Assembly (NCBI RefSeq): GCF_900102875.1
Contig: NZ_FNGH01000012.1
Span: forward strand, 62,001 to 126,000
Source: Franzmannia pantelleriensis
GTDB lineage: Bacteria > Pseudomonadota > Gammaproteobacteria > Pseudomonadales > Halomonadaceae
Length of the DNA: 64,000 bases
Direction: 5' to 3'
Shown: positions 27,022-36,260 of the stretch, in pieces
Position numbering within the stretch: position 1 is the first letter of the stretch
Layout of the letters: every line of letters starts with the position of its first letter
Position numbers and translations under genes: made by a program
Notes under the pieces: generated by a model
Databases searched by the model: none
Told to the model about the DNA's origin: nothing
The model's input: the letters and a program-made list of their open reading frames with translations, nothing else

Positions 27022-28029
27022 ATGCTCAAGCCCACACTCTCCAGCCTGGCCATCGCGATCACCTCTCTGAGCGTGGCCGGCAGTGCCCTGGCCGACTACC
27101 CGACGCGCAATATCCAGGGCACTATCCAGTGGGGCGCCGGCGGCGCCACCGACAACGTGATTCGTAGCCTCACGCCCCACGTCGAGGAGGAGCTCGGCAC
27201 CACCATCGTGCTCACCAACCGCGCCGGCGGCACCGGTGTGATCGGCATGAACCATGTCATGAACCAGCGCCCCGACGGCTATAACCTGCTGTTCGGCGCC
27301 GAGAACCCGCAGCTCTATCCGCTGATGGGCCTGGCCGACTTCACTTACGACGACATGCACACCGTCAATATCATCGGCCAGGGTCTGGTGGTCATCGCCA
27401 CCCATCCCGACAGCCCCTTCGAGGACTTCGGCGAGCTGCTCGAGTACGCCAAGGAGAACCCCGGTGAGCTGCGCATGGGCGGCACCGGTGCCGGCGGCCT
27501 GCCGAGCACCGTGCTGGCCATGATCAATGCGGTAGATGAACTCGATATCCGCGACGTGACCTTCGGCGGCGATGGCCCCGGCGTCACCGCGCTGCTCGGC
27601 GAGCATATCGACTTCATGCCGCTGAGCCTGTCGGCAGTGGCCGAACAGATCCGTGGCGGACGTCTCAAGGGCCTGGCGGTGCTGTCCGACCAGGAGCTCG
27701 AAGACCTGCCCGGCGTTCCACCGATCACCGAGGCACTGCCGGACATCGACGCGTTTCTGCCGTGGGGTCCGTTCTGGGGCGTATTCGTCCACCAGGACAC
27801 ACCGGACGACGTCAAGGCAGTGCTCGAGGATGCCTACTACAACGCCGTGGCCTCGGATGAGTTCCAGCAGTTCCTCGACGACTTCGGCGGCGCGCCGCTC
27901 AACCTCTCCGGCGATGAGGCCCAAGAGTATCTCGACAACTGGCAGTCGGTGACCGCCTGGTCAATGTACGACGCGGAAGCAGAAACCATCGAAGTCTCCC
28001 CCGAGGAGCTCGGTATCCCGCGCCCGTAA
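27022..28029 (+). CDS. tctC: TctC-type periplasmic substrate-binding protein
   Basis: Binding protein of 335 residues for a tripartite tricarboxylate-type importer. A signal peptide ends near SALADYP (residue 24). YPTRNIQGTIQWGAGGATDN and NRAGGTGVIGMNHV are family marks around the carboxylate site. It is followed by tctB and tctA. The position beside quiC-aroE-aroQ suggests quinate, shikimate or an aromatic acid as ligand, which is inference from context. Confidence 0.85.
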   Translation: MLKPTLSSLAIAITSLSVAGSALADYPTRNIQGTIQWGAGGATDNVIRSLTPHVEEELGTTIVLTNRAGGTGVIGMNHVMNQRPDGYNLLFGAENPQLYPLMGLADFTYDDMHTVNIIGQGLVVIATHPDSPFEDFGELLEYAKENPGELRMGGTGAGGLPSTVLAMINAVDELDIRDVTFGGDGPGVTALLGEHIDFMPLSLSAVAEQIRGGRLKGLAVLSDQELEDLPGVPPITEALPDIDAFLPWGPFWGVFVHQDTPDDVKAVLEDAYYNAVASDEFQQFLDDFGGAPLNLSGDEAQEYLDNWQSVTAWSMYDAEAETIEVSPEELGIPRP

Positions 28030-28092
28030 CCGCTCAATACGCCGTAACCCGGGCCGACGCAGCATGGCTGCGCCGGCCCGTCGGAGTCTCGC

Positions 28093-28566
28093 ATGGATAA
28101 TAAGCCCGACAAGCTGCAGGTCGGCGAACGCGTCTTCGACTGGCTGCTGCTGCTGTTCAGCGGTGCCGTCTTCTACCACGCCTACCAGATCACCGGCTTC
28201 TCCTCGATCAACTCGGCCGGGGCCTTTCCTATCGGCCTGTCGCTGATCCTGATCGCCTCATCGATCACCATACTGGCCGGTCACCGCCGCAAGCAGAAAC
28301 CCGATACCCAGGGCGCGCTGGACGAGCTAAAGGCTTTTCTGCACCAGCACTTTCCGCTCAACGTGCTGGTATTTTCGGCGCTGGCGGTGGCCTATCTGAT
28401 TGCCATCGAGCCGGCCAGTTTCTTCCTCAGCACCTTCGTGTTTCTGGTGCTGGCGATGCTCTTCCTGCGCCGCGGCAAGGCGATCGGTTCGCTACTGACT
28501 GCGGCGGGCGCGATTGCCGTGATCTATGTGCTATTCACCGTGGTGTTCCGCGTCTACCTGCCCTGA
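28093..28566 (+). CDS. tctB: TctB-type small membrane subunit
   Basis: Membrane protein of 157 residues with four predicted helices, the usual TctB layout: about residues 14-32, 45-62, 90-110 and 115-152. It forms the membrane complex with TctA. The ATG follows GGAG. TctB subunits are poorly conserved; the call rests on the topology and the position between tctC and tctA. Confidence 0.8.
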   Translation: MDNKPDKLQVGERVFDWLLLLFSGAVFYHAYQITGFSSINSAGAFPIGLSLILIASSITILAGHRRKQKPDTQGALDELKAFLHQHFPLNVLVFSALAVAYLIAIEPASFFLSTFVFLVLAMLFLRRGKAIGSLLTAAGAIAVIYVLFTVVFRVYLP

Positions 28567-28601
28567 GCGGCGGCGCAGCCCCCTGACCAAAGAGGCATCG
28601 C

Positions 28602-30104
28602 ATGAGTGATACCTTCTCCTATCTGCTGATGGCCTGGCTCGACCCCCAGTTGCTGGCCCTCACCGCTCTCGGCACCCTGGCCGGCATCTACGTCGGCGCC
28701 ATTCCCGGTCTGTCGGTGACCATGGCGGTGTCGATCCTGATCTCTTTCACCTTCTCCTGGGACATCAACAACGCCCTGGCACTGATGGTGGGGATCTACG
28801 TAGGCGGGGTCTACGGCGGCTCGCGTACCGCCATCCTGCTCAATATCCCCGGCTCGCCGGCGGCGCTGACCACGGCGTTCGACGGCTACCCGCTGGCCCA
28901 GCGCGGCGAAGCCGGTCGCGCCATCGGCCTGAGCACCGTGATGTCGGTGATTGGCGGCTTCGTGGGGGTGGCGATCCTGGCCGCCACCGCGCCGATGCTC
29001 TCTGACCTGGCACTGCGCTTCGCGCCCCGTGACTATTTCCTGATCGCCGTGCTCGGCCTGCTGCTGGTCAGCACGCTGTCTGGCAAGTCGCTGGCACGGG
29101 GCATCTTCGCGGTGGCCCTGGGTGGCGTCATCGGCCTGGTCGGCATGGACCCGGTGACCGCTCAGGGCCGCTTCACCATGGGCAGCATGAACCTGCTGGG
29201 CGGCATCCACTACGTGGTGGTGATGATCGGCTTGTTCGGTGTCGCCGAGGCCTTCTACCAGCTGCACCACCTCAACACGATCCCGGTGAAGCAGAAGGTC
29301 GACAAGATCGTGCCCTCCTTCAACATGGTCACCAAGTACCTGCCGCTATCGCTTCGCACCTCGGTGATCGGGGTAATCGTCGGTGCCCTGCCCGGCACCG
29401 GCGGCGACATCGCCTCGCTGTTCGCCTACGACCACGCCAAACGCACCGTCAAGAACCCCTCGCGGCCGTTCGGCGAAGGTGCCTACGAAGGCCTGGTGGC
29501 GCCGGAAACCGCCAACAACGCCGCGGTGGGCGGTGCCTATGTGCCGATGCTGACGCTGGGCATGCCCGGCGATGCGGTGACCGCCGTGATCATCGGCGCG
29601 CTGGTAATCCATGGCCTCAACCCCGGCCCGATGCTGATGGTCGAGACGCCGCATATCTTCTGGTTCACGGTGGGCAACCTGGCCCTGGCCAATATCTTCC
29701 TGCTGGTGTTCGGCCTCACCGGCATCAAGCTGTTCTCGAAGATCGTCGAGCTGCCCAAGGCGGTGCTGATCCCGCTGATCCTGGTGCTGTGCGTGGTGGG
29801 TACCTATTCGATCAACAGCAATATGACCGAGGTCTACTGGATGCTCGGCTTTGGCATACTCGGCTACTTCCTCAAGGTGTTCGGCTTCCAGATGGGCCCG
29901 ATCATCCTCGGAGTAATCCTCGGCCCATTGCTCGATGAGACCTACCGCCAGGCGATGTCGTCGGTGGGCGACAACCTAGGCGAATTCCTGCTGGCGCTGG
30001 TGGCCAACCCGCTGTCGCTGGTGCTGACAAGCGTGATCACGCTGGTGCTACTGGGCAACACACCGGCCAAACGGCTTCTGATGGAGCGCCTGTCGCGGCG
30101 CTGA
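28602..30104 (+). CDS. tctA: TctA-type large membrane subunit
   Basis: Membrane transport subunit of 500 residues with about twelve helices. GTLAGIYVGAIPGLSVTMAV near residues 27-46 and GALPGTGGDIASLFAYDHAKR near 260-280 are the two signature loops of TctA. VAPETANNAAVGGAYVPMLTLGMPGD is also typical and lies near 300. It completes the tctCBA importer and is followed by a hairpin terminator. Confidence 0.9.
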   Translation: MSDTFSYLLMAWLDPQLLALTALGTLAGIYVGAIPGLSVTMAVSILISFTFSWDINNALALMVGIYVGGVYGGSRTAILLNIPGSPAALTTAFDGYPLAQRGEAGRAIGLSTVMSVIGGFVGVAILAATAPMLSDLALRFAPRDYFLIAVLGLLLVSTLSGKSLARGIFAVALGGVIGLVGMDPVTAQGRFTMGSMNLLGGIHYVVVMIGLFGVAEAFYQLHHLNTIPVKQKVDKIVPSFNMVTKYLPLSLRTSVIGVIVGALPGTGGDIASLFAYDHAKRTVKNPSRPFGEGAYEGLVAPETANNAAVGGAYVPMLTLGMPGDAVTAVIIGALVIHGLNPGPMLMVETPHIFWFTVGNLALANIFLLVFGLTGIKLFSKIVELPKAVLIPLILVLCVVGTYSINSNMTEVYWMLGFGILGYFLKVFGFQMGPIILGVILGPLLDETYRQAMSSVGDNLGEFLLALVANPLSLVLTSVITLVLLGNTPAKRLLMERLSRR

Positions 30105-30125
30105 GTGGCACGGCGCCGTCTGTTA

Positions 30126-30158
30126 CCAATGCGCGCCCCGGCTCAGGGCGCGCATTGG
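30126..30158 (+). terminator. Terminator after tctA
   Basis: CCAATGCGCGCCC pairs perfectly with GGGCGCGCATTGG around a seven-base loop, 22 bases after the tctA stop, and is followed by a short T-containing stretch. Confidence 0.75.
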
Positions 30159-30200
30159 CGTTAATGGCCAGGCCATGTCGAGGAGGACAATGACACACCC

Positions 30201-30869
30201 ATGGTTGCACTCTTGAACCATCCGCGTGCCGCGCTGGTATTCGACTTCGACGGGGTGATCCTCGACTCGGCGAGCCTCAAGCGCGAGGCCTTCGCCGCCC
30301 TCTACGACGACTACCCCGACGTCCAGCGGGAGGCGATCAGGGCCTACCTGGGACGCCGTGGTGGCCAGCCGCGGGAGGTCAAGTTCCGCCATATCGAGTC
30401 GCACATCCTCGGCCGCGACGTGCGGGCAGCGGATATCGATGCGCTCTGCGCGCGCTTCAAAGCGGTGGTCGCAGAGCGCATCCGCGTCGCCCCGGCGATC
30501 CCCGGGGCGATCGAGTTCCTCAGCCGCTGGCACGGCCGGCTGCCGCTCTACCTGCTATCGGCAACACCCGGCCATGAACTGCGCGAGATCGTCGAGCAGC
30601 GCGACCTGGCGCGCTACTTCGAAGCAGTGATCGGCGCGCCGCCGGACAAGGTCACCGGCATGCGCAACCTGCTCGAGCGCTACCGCCACCCGGCAGCGCA
30701 CACAGTGATGATCGGCGACTCCTACAACGACTACCGCACCGCCCGCGGTAACGGCACCCGTTTCGTGGGAGTCTGCGCCGACCCGAGCGCCTCGCCCTTC
30801 CCCGACGACGTGGCTACCATTCGCAATCTGCGACGTTTGGAGGCGGCTCTGGCGCGGCTGTCGCCTTAA
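30201..30869 (+). CDS. HAD-superfamily hydrolase
   Basis: Phosphatase-like protein of 222 residues. FDFDGVILDS near residues 14-23 is motif I with the nucleophile aspartate, LLSATPGHE near 117 is motif II, and VTGMRN then MIGDSYNDY near 171-179 are motifs III-IV. It resembles phosphoglycolate phosphatase-like members with an alpha-helical cap. Its substrate cannot be told. The AGGAGG upstream is rather far from the chosen ATG (about 14 bases), so the start is not certain. It converges with glnE and the two stops overlap by four bases. Confidence 0.8.
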   Translation: MVALLNHPRAALVFDFDGVILDSASLKREAFAALYDDYPDVQREAIRAYLGRRGGQPREVKFRHIESHILGRDVRAADIDALCARFKAVVAERIRVAPAIPGAIEFLSRWHGRLPLYLLSATPGHELREIVEQRDLARYFEAVIGAPPDKVTGMRNLLERYRHPAAHTVMIGDSYNDYRTARGNGTRFVGVCADPSASPFPDDVATIRNLRRLEAALARLSP

Positions 30870-33859
30870 CTCGAGGCGTCGTCGTCCGACGTCTCCCCCA
30901 TCCAGCGCTGCCAGACCCGACGCACCAGTTCGCGGTGTGTCGCCACCTCGTCGGCCTCGACCACCCGCTCGGCCTTGGTCAGCGCGGCGCGGTGGGTGGC
31001 GTGGCGGTAGGCCAGGTAGGCATCTCGCAGCCCCTGGGCCTCTTCGGCAGGCAGCCGCTGGCAGGCTTCGAGGGTCTCGAGCAGGCGCATGTTGTCGCTC
31101 CAGCGCAGCAGCTCGGGGGCATCGACGCTCATCGCCAGCACCGCGTATTGGCACAGGAACTCGATATCGACCATGCCCCCGACGTCCTGCTTGAGGTCGA
31201 AGCGCCCCGCCTCGCGTGCGCTGGCCTTGCTGCCCAGGTGCTCGCGCATCTTGTAGCGCATCTTGACCACCTCTTCGCGCAGCGAGGCGAGGTCGCGCCT
31301 TGCGCCGAGGATCTCGCTGCGCACGGCGTCGAAGCGTTCAGCGAGGTGGGCGTCGCCGGCCACCACCCGGGCGCGCACCAGCGCCTGGTGCTCCCAGGTC
31401 CAGGCCTGGTGGCGCTGGTAGTCGGCGAAGGCCTCCAGCGGCGTGACCAGCAGCCCGGCGTTGCCCGACGGCCGCAGCCGCATGTCGACCTCATACAGCG
31501 CGCCGGCCGGCGTCACCGCGGTGAGCAGGTGGATGATGCGCTGGCCGAGGCGGGTGAAGAACACCGGGTTGTCGATCGGCCGCGGGCCATCGGTGGTGCC
31601 CTGGGAGGCGGCGTCGTGGATGAACACCAGGTCGAGGTCCGAGCCGTAGCCGAGCTCGATGCCGCCTAGCTTGCCGTAGCCGACGATGATGAAGTCGGTG
31701 TCGCCGGGCACGCCGTCGCGCCGTGCCGGGCGGCCGTGCTTGCGGGTCAGGTGCTTCCAGGCCATCGCCAGCACCTGCTCGAGGACCACCTCGGCGATAT
31801 AGGTGAGGAAATCGCTGACCTTCATCAGTGCGCGGGCACCAGCGATATCCGAGGCCGCCACGTGCAGTACCTGAGCGTGCTTGAACACCCGCAGCGCCTC
31901 GAGCTGTGCCTCCTCGTCGTCTTCCGGAATCCGCCCCAGCGCCTGGCGCAGCTCGTCGGCCAGGTGCTGCTTGTCGGCCGGGGTATACAGCGTGGCCGGG
32001 GTCAGCAGCTCGTCGAGCAGGATCGGGTGGCGCGCCAGCTGCTCGGCGATCCACGGGCTGGCGGCGCAGAGGTGCATCAGGTGACTCAAGGCCTGGGGAT
32101 TCTCGCGCAGCAGTGCCAGGTAGGCGGTACGCCGCAGCACTGCCTCGATCAGCGGCAGCACCCGCTCGAGCACCAGATCCGGGGCGTCGCTGTCGGCCAT
32201 GGCCGCAAGCAGCATCGGCATCAACGCGTCGAGGCGTTCGTAGCCGATGCGCTGCATGCTCTTCACCGCCCGCGACTCGCGCAGTGCCGTCAGGCGCCTG
32301 GCGGCGGCCGGCGCATCGGCAAAGCCCGCCCCGCCGAGCAGCGCCTGAATGTCGTCGTCATCCATGACGCCGCGCCACAGGCCGCGCCATTCGTCCAGGT
32401 CGGGTTCGTCGTCGCCTTCGACGGCGTCTTCCACTTCCTCTTCGGGGTCGGCGATTACCGCGTCGAAGTGGCCGCGGATACGCCCGCGGACCTCGTCGAG
32501 ACGTGCGATCAGCGCCGGCCAGCCCTCCATGTCCAGCGCCAGGGCGACCCGCTCACGCTCCTCGTCATGCTCCGGCAGCGCCTGGGTCTGGCGATCCTCC
32601 AGTGCCTGGATAGCGTGCTCCAGGTCGCGCAGAAAGGCGTAGTCGGGCTCCAGCTCATCGACCACCGCCTGGGGCAGCAGATCCAGTGCCGGCAGGGTGT
32701 GCAACGCCTGGCGCAGCGAGGTGACCTGCAGCTCAGTGTCACGGCCGCCGCGGATCAGCTGGAAGGCCTGGACCACGAACTCGACCTCACGGATGCCGCC
32801 GCGGCCGAGCTTGATGTTGTCGTCCATGCCCTTGCGGCGCACCTGGCGGTTGATCATGCCCTTCATTTCGCGCAGCGACTCGATGGCACCGAAGTCGAGA
32901 TAGCGGCGATAAACGAAGGGGCGCAGGCTGGCCAGCAGCTCATCGCCGGCCTGGCGGTCGCCGGCCACGGGGCGCGCCTTGAGCATGGCGTAGCGCTCCC
33001 ACTCGCGGCCCTGATCCTGGTAGTAGCTGGCCAACGAGCTGAAGCTGCCGACCAGCGGGCCGCCGTCGCCCAGCGGGCGCAGCCGCATGTCGACGCGAAA
33101 GGCGAAGCCGTCGGCGGTCACCGCATCCAGCGCGCCAATCAGCTTCTGGCCGAGCTTGGTGAAGTACTCCTGGTGGTCGAGTTCGCGCTTTCCGCCCTGG
33201 GTGGTGCCCTTGTCGGGAAAGGCGAAGATCAGGTCGATATCCGACGACAGGTTGAGCTCGCCGGCACCCAGTTTGCCCATGCCCAGCACCACCATGCGCT
33301 GCGGCTCGCCGTCGCGTTCGGCCGGCAGCCCCCAGCGCTCGGCATGGTGCGCCTCGAGCCAGCCCAGTGCGCCCTCGAGGCACACCTCGGCGAGCCGCGA
33401 GACGCTAGACGCGGTGGCCCACATGTCGATGCCCGGCGGACGGGTCAGGTCGCGCCACACGATGCCGAGCATGCGCGCCCGGCGAAAGCGCCGGATCACC
33501 CGCTGCATGGCCGCCTCGTCGTTGGCCTCCTGGAGCAGTTCGTCGAGCCAGGCAGCCTGGTCCTCGGCGCTGGGCGCCGCGTCGAGCTCGTCGGCGGTGT
33601 CCAGCTGCATCAGCCAGTCGGGGTAGCGGGCCAGGGTGTCGGCGGCGAAGTCGGAGATGCACAGGACCCGTGCCAGCTGGGCGCGGCGCGACTCGGACAG
33701 CGCCACCCAGCTGGCCCCGGGCCCCTCCTGCTGCTGCATCTCGGCCAGGTTGTCGGCCTGGCTCAAGGCCTCGTCGAGGCGCTGGCTCAGCTGGTCAAGG
33801 CGCGCATGCAGCACCCTGGGCAGGTCATCGCGGGGCAGGAAGTCGTCGGGCAGCGCCAT
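30866..33859 (-). CDS. glnE: Glutamine synthetase adenylyltransferase/adenylyl-removing enzyme
   Basis: Bifunctional regulator of 997 residues that adds AMP to, and removes it from, glutamine synthetase. The two nucleotidyltransferase domains are visible: GMGKLGAGELNLSSDIDLIF near residue 195, and GYGKLGGIELGYGSDLDLVF near 710, both with the paired aspartates. The second ATG was chosen because GAAGAG lies six bases upstream; an ATG two codons earlier directly abuts that box. It is a core nitrogen-control gene and stands alone here. Confidence 0.95.
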   Translation of the reverse strand: MALPDDFLPRDDLPRVLHARLDQLSQRLDEALSQADNLAEMQQQEGPGASWVALSESRRAQLARVLCISDFAADTLARYPDWLMQLDTADELDAAPSAEDQAAWLDELLQEANDEAAMQRVIRRFRRARMLGIVWRDLTRPPGIDMWATASSVSRLAEVCLEGALGWLEAHHAERWGLPAERDGEPQRMVVLGMGKLGAGELNLSSDIDLIFAFPDKGTTQGGKRELDHQEYFTKLGQKLIGALDAVTADGFAFRVDMRLRPLGDGGPLVGSFSSLASYYQDQGREWERYAMLKARPVAGDRQAGDELLASLRPFVYRRYLDFGAIESLREMKGMINRQVRRKGMDDNIKLGRGGIREVEFVVQAFQLIRGGRDTELQVTSLRQALHTLPALDLLPQAVVDELEPDYAFLRDLEHAIQALEDRQTQALPEHDEERERVALALDMEGWPALIARLDEVRGRIRGHFDAVIADPEEEVEDAVEGDDEPDLDEWRGLWRGVMDDDDIQALLGGAGFADAPAAARRLTALRESRAVKSMQRIGYERLDALMPMLLAAMADSDAPDLVLERVLPLIEAVLRRTAYLALLRENPQALSHLMHLCAASPWIAEQLARHPILLDELLTPATLYTPADKQHLADELRQALGRIPEDDEEAQLEALRVFKHAQVLHVAASDIAGARALMKVSDFLTYIAEVVLEQVLAMAWKHLTRKHGRPARRDGVPGDTDFIIVGYGKLGGIELGYGSDLDLVFIHDAASQGTTDGPRPIDNPVFFTRLGQRIIHLLTAVTPAGALYEVDMRLRPSGNAGLLVTPLEAFADYQRHQAWTWEHQALVRARVVAGDAHLAERFDAVRSEILGARRDLASLREEVVKMRYKMREHLGSKASAREAGRFDLKQDVGGMVDIEFLCQYAVLAMSVDAPELLRWSDNMRLLETLEACQRLPAEEAQGLRDAYLAYRHATHRAALTKAERVVEADEVATHRELVRRVWQRWMGETSDDDASS

Positions 33860-33953
33860 GGGCATCTCTTCGTCAGCGGCAAGTTGCCCTCAGCATAGCG
33901 AAGGCCAGCGGCGGGGGTCACCCAATAACATCGCTAGAGACTAATCCGCGGGC

Positions 33954-34325
33954 TTACCCCATCAACCGCTGGCCGATCAGCAGCAGCCAGGTGATTCCGG
34001 CAAACAACAGCGCCAGCATTACCGCCGCCGAACTGATGTCCTTGGCACGGCCGGAGAGTTCGTGGTGCTCGGTGCCGATACGGTCGACCACGTTCTCGAT
34101 GGCGCTGTTGAGCAACTCGACGATCAGCACCAGCAGGCAGCTGCCGATCAGCAGGATCCACTCCAGCGGGGTACGGCCTATCCAGATCGCCAGCGGCAGC
34201 AGCACCAGACACAGTGCAACCTCCTGACGAAAGGCCGTCTCGTTGCGGAATGCGGCCTTGAGGCCCTTGAGTGAATAGCGGGTCGAGTGCACCAAGTGGC
34301 GCCAACCAGTATGACCAGGTTTCAT
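33954..34325 (-). CDS. dgkA: Diacylglycerol kinase
   Basis: Small inner-membrane kinase of 123 residues that phosphorylates diacylglycerol. LKGLKAAFRNETAFRQE at about residues 19-35 is the N-terminal active-site region with the conserved glutamates. VELLNSAIENVVDRIG near 68-83 is the family signature. Three hydrophobic segments fit the trimeric DgkA fold. It lies between dacB and glnE on the same strand, as a probable single gene. Confidence 0.93.
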   Translation of the reverse strand: MKPGHTGWRHLVHSTRYSLKGLKAAFRNETAFRQEVALCLVLLPLAIWIGRTPLEWILLIGSCLLVLIVELLNSAIENVVDRIGTEHHELSGRAKDISSAAVMLALLFAGITWLLLIGQRLMG

Positions 34326-34409
34326 GGTATCGCTCTTGCTATTGGATCAGAGCCGCCGCAGCGGGAGAATGACGATAGTAGCAACGCCGCGCGCCGGCGG
34401 CAGATTAGC

Positions 34410-35885
34410 TCAATGGTCACGGATCATGGCATCGAGATCCTCGGCCAGCGGCTCGAGTACCTGGGTCCAGTTCAGCCAGGGCGTGCTCGAGGTGCCATTG
34501 ACCAACGCCGTGAAAACACCCCAGCGGCCGCTGTCGGTGCGAAAATAGCCGCCCACCGAGCGTACCGCGAAGGGCTGGTTGAGGGTCCCGGTCTTGAGCA
34601 TCACATTGTTCTGGAAACGCTCGCTCCCGCGGCGAATGAAACGCGACGGACCGTTGGTCGGCGTCTGCATGCTGGCCAGCAAGTGCGGAAACAGCGACGG
34701 CCGATGATAGGCATGCTCGAGCAGCGCATTGACCCCCGCCGCCGAGGTGCGGTTGGTGGTGGTCAAGCCGCTACCGCTGTGCAGGGTGACCGGGCCGTGA
34801 CCGGGAATCGCCGCGGCGTAGGCCTCGAGCGCCTGGGCTGCCTCCTCCAGCGAGGTCTGCGGCGTGGGTACCAGCCCCAGGTTGAGCACATCGGCCATGA
34901 AGTTGTTGGAGTAGTTCATGGTACGTAGTACCAGCTCCTGCAGTGGCTTGCCGTCTACCGCCGCCAGCCGGCGAGCGGAACCGTTGGGCTCAACCGTGGA
35001 GGTGACATAGGGCACACCGGCGGCATCGCCGGCGACCTCGATGCCGGCCTGGGCAAGCAGCGCCAGCAGTGTCTGAGCGGTCTGGCCCGCCGGGTTGGAG
35101 CTGGCCCGGTAGACCTCACGGGGATGGGCGTTGGCGGCGATCTGGCCACGCAGGATCATGGTATCGCCGCCGGCATCGGTGACACGCTCGGCGTTGAGCT
35201 CTGTGGCGTTACCTGTGGCCACGGTGGTGACTTGGTTGTTGATGCCGATCACCGGCTCGACGGTATCGCAGCTCACCACCCTGGCCGCGTCACCGACGCT
35301 GGCGCCGGGATGTACGTTCATGCACCAGCTGCCGTAATTGACCCCCGCCGAGCTGAGCAGCGCGCTGTAGGTATTGGCCGAACGTTCGACGGTATCGCAG
35401 CGGTCGCGGGTGACGCATGCGACCGGGCCGAAGCGCCACTGGCTAACCACCAGTTGGCCGTTGATGCCGCGAACCCCGCGCTGACGCAGCAGTTGCACCA
35501 GTTTCCACAGCTCCTCGGAGACCAGCGCCGGGTCACCGCCGCCCTCGAAGATCAGATCGCCCTGCAGCACGCCGTCGGCATCGATCTCCGCGCTGCTCTT
35601 GAGCTCGCTGGTAAAACGGTGCTGCGGCCCCCAGCGCTCCAGCGCCGCCGCCGCCAGGTAGATCTTCGACACCGAGGCAGGCGATAGCTGGCGCTGCGGC
35701 TCGATCGCGCCCAACAGTTCACCGCCGCCATCCAGCAGCCGCGCCTCGGCGCTGATCAAGAACCCCTGATCGGTCATGCGTTCGAGATTGGCAAAGCCCG
35801 CGGCCAATCCCGGCAGCGCCAGCAGTAACAGCAACAGCCCCGCCAATGGGGCAATAACCAGCGGGGCAATAACGCGACGCAGCAT
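34410..35885 (-). CDS. dacB: D-alanyl-D-alanine carboxypeptidase/endopeptidase (PBP4 family)
   Basis: Penicillin-binding protein of 491 residues that trims peptidoglycan in the periplasm. The N-terminus is a hydrophobic signal or anchor (residues 5-30). The three active-site motifs are SVSK at 71-74, SNN near 328, and KTG near 433, as in S13 peptidases. The two bacterial PBP4 inserts lie between the first and second motifs. It starts 16 bases downstream of the SMR gene on the same strand and may share its transcript. Confidence 0.92.
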   Translation of the reverse strand: MLRRVIAPLVIAPLAGLLLLLLALPGLAAGFANLERMTDQGFLISAEARLLDGGGELLGAIEPQRQLSPASVSKIYLAAAALERWGPQHRFTSELKSSAEIDADGVLQGDLIFEGGGDPALVSEELWKLVQLLRQRGVRGINGQLVVSQWRFGPVACVTRDRCDTVERSANTYSALLSSAGVNYGSWCMNVHPGASVGDAARVVSCDTVEPVIGINNQVTTVATGNATELNAERVTDAGGDTMILRGQIAANAHPREVYRASSNPAGQTAQTLLALLAQAGIEVAGDAAGVPYVTSTVEPNGSARRLAAVDGKPLQELVLRTMNYSNNFMADVLNLGLVPTPQTSLEEAAQALEAYAAAIPGHGPVTLHSGSGLTTTNRTSAAGVNALLEHAYHRPSLFPHLLASMQTPTNGPSRFIRRGSERFQNNVMLKTGTLNQPFAVRSVGGYFRTDSGRWGVFTALVNGTSSTPWLNWTQVLEPLAEDLDAMIRDH

Positions 35886-35901
35886 GCGCGACTCCTGACA
35901 T

Positions 35902-36231
35902 TCAGTGGGCCGAAACCTTGGAAAACACCTGGATCACTACCACTCCGCCGATGATCATGGCCAGCCCCAGCAGTGCCGGCAGGTCGGGCACTTCGCCATA
36001 CAGCATGATCCCGATCAGCGTGACCAATACGATGCCGAGCCCGGCCCAAAAGGCATAGGCAACGCCCACCGGCAGGGTACGCAGTACCAGCGTCAGCATG
36101 TAGAACGCCGTAGCATAACCGACCACCACCAGCACACTGGGCCAGAGCCGGGTAAATTCGTTGGACGCCTTGAGGGCGCTGGTAGCAATCACTTCGGCGA
36201 TGATCGCCAGCGCCAGATACAGATAGGTCAT
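35902..36231 (-). CDS. Small multidrug resistance (SMR) family exporter
   Basis: Proton-coupled exporter of 109 residues with four membrane helices. The conserved membrane glutamate is residue 13 in AIIAEVIATSALKAS, matching E14 of EmrE. WAGLGIVLVTLIG near 62-74 is also typical. The ATG after AGGAGCAGG was chosen over a TTG five codons upstream. EmrE-like drug export and guanidinium export (Gdx) cannot be told apart with certainty, although the sequence resembles the EmrE/QacE side. Confidence 0.87.
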   Translation of the reverse strand: MTYLYLALAIIAEVIATSALKASNEFTRLWPSVLVVVGYATAFYMLTLVLRTLPVGVAYAFWAGLGIVLVTLIGIMLYGEVPDLPALLGLAMIIGGVVVIQVFSKVSAH

Positions 36232-36260
36232 GGCCTGCTCCTGCAAATGAACCCGCTAGT

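Noticed and set aside
31736-33898. A 720-codon open frame on the plus strand opposite glnE
   Set aside because: It is antisense to the clearly conserved glnE, with low-complexity His/Gln/Arg-rich translation typical of a GC-rich shadow frame and no ribosome site.
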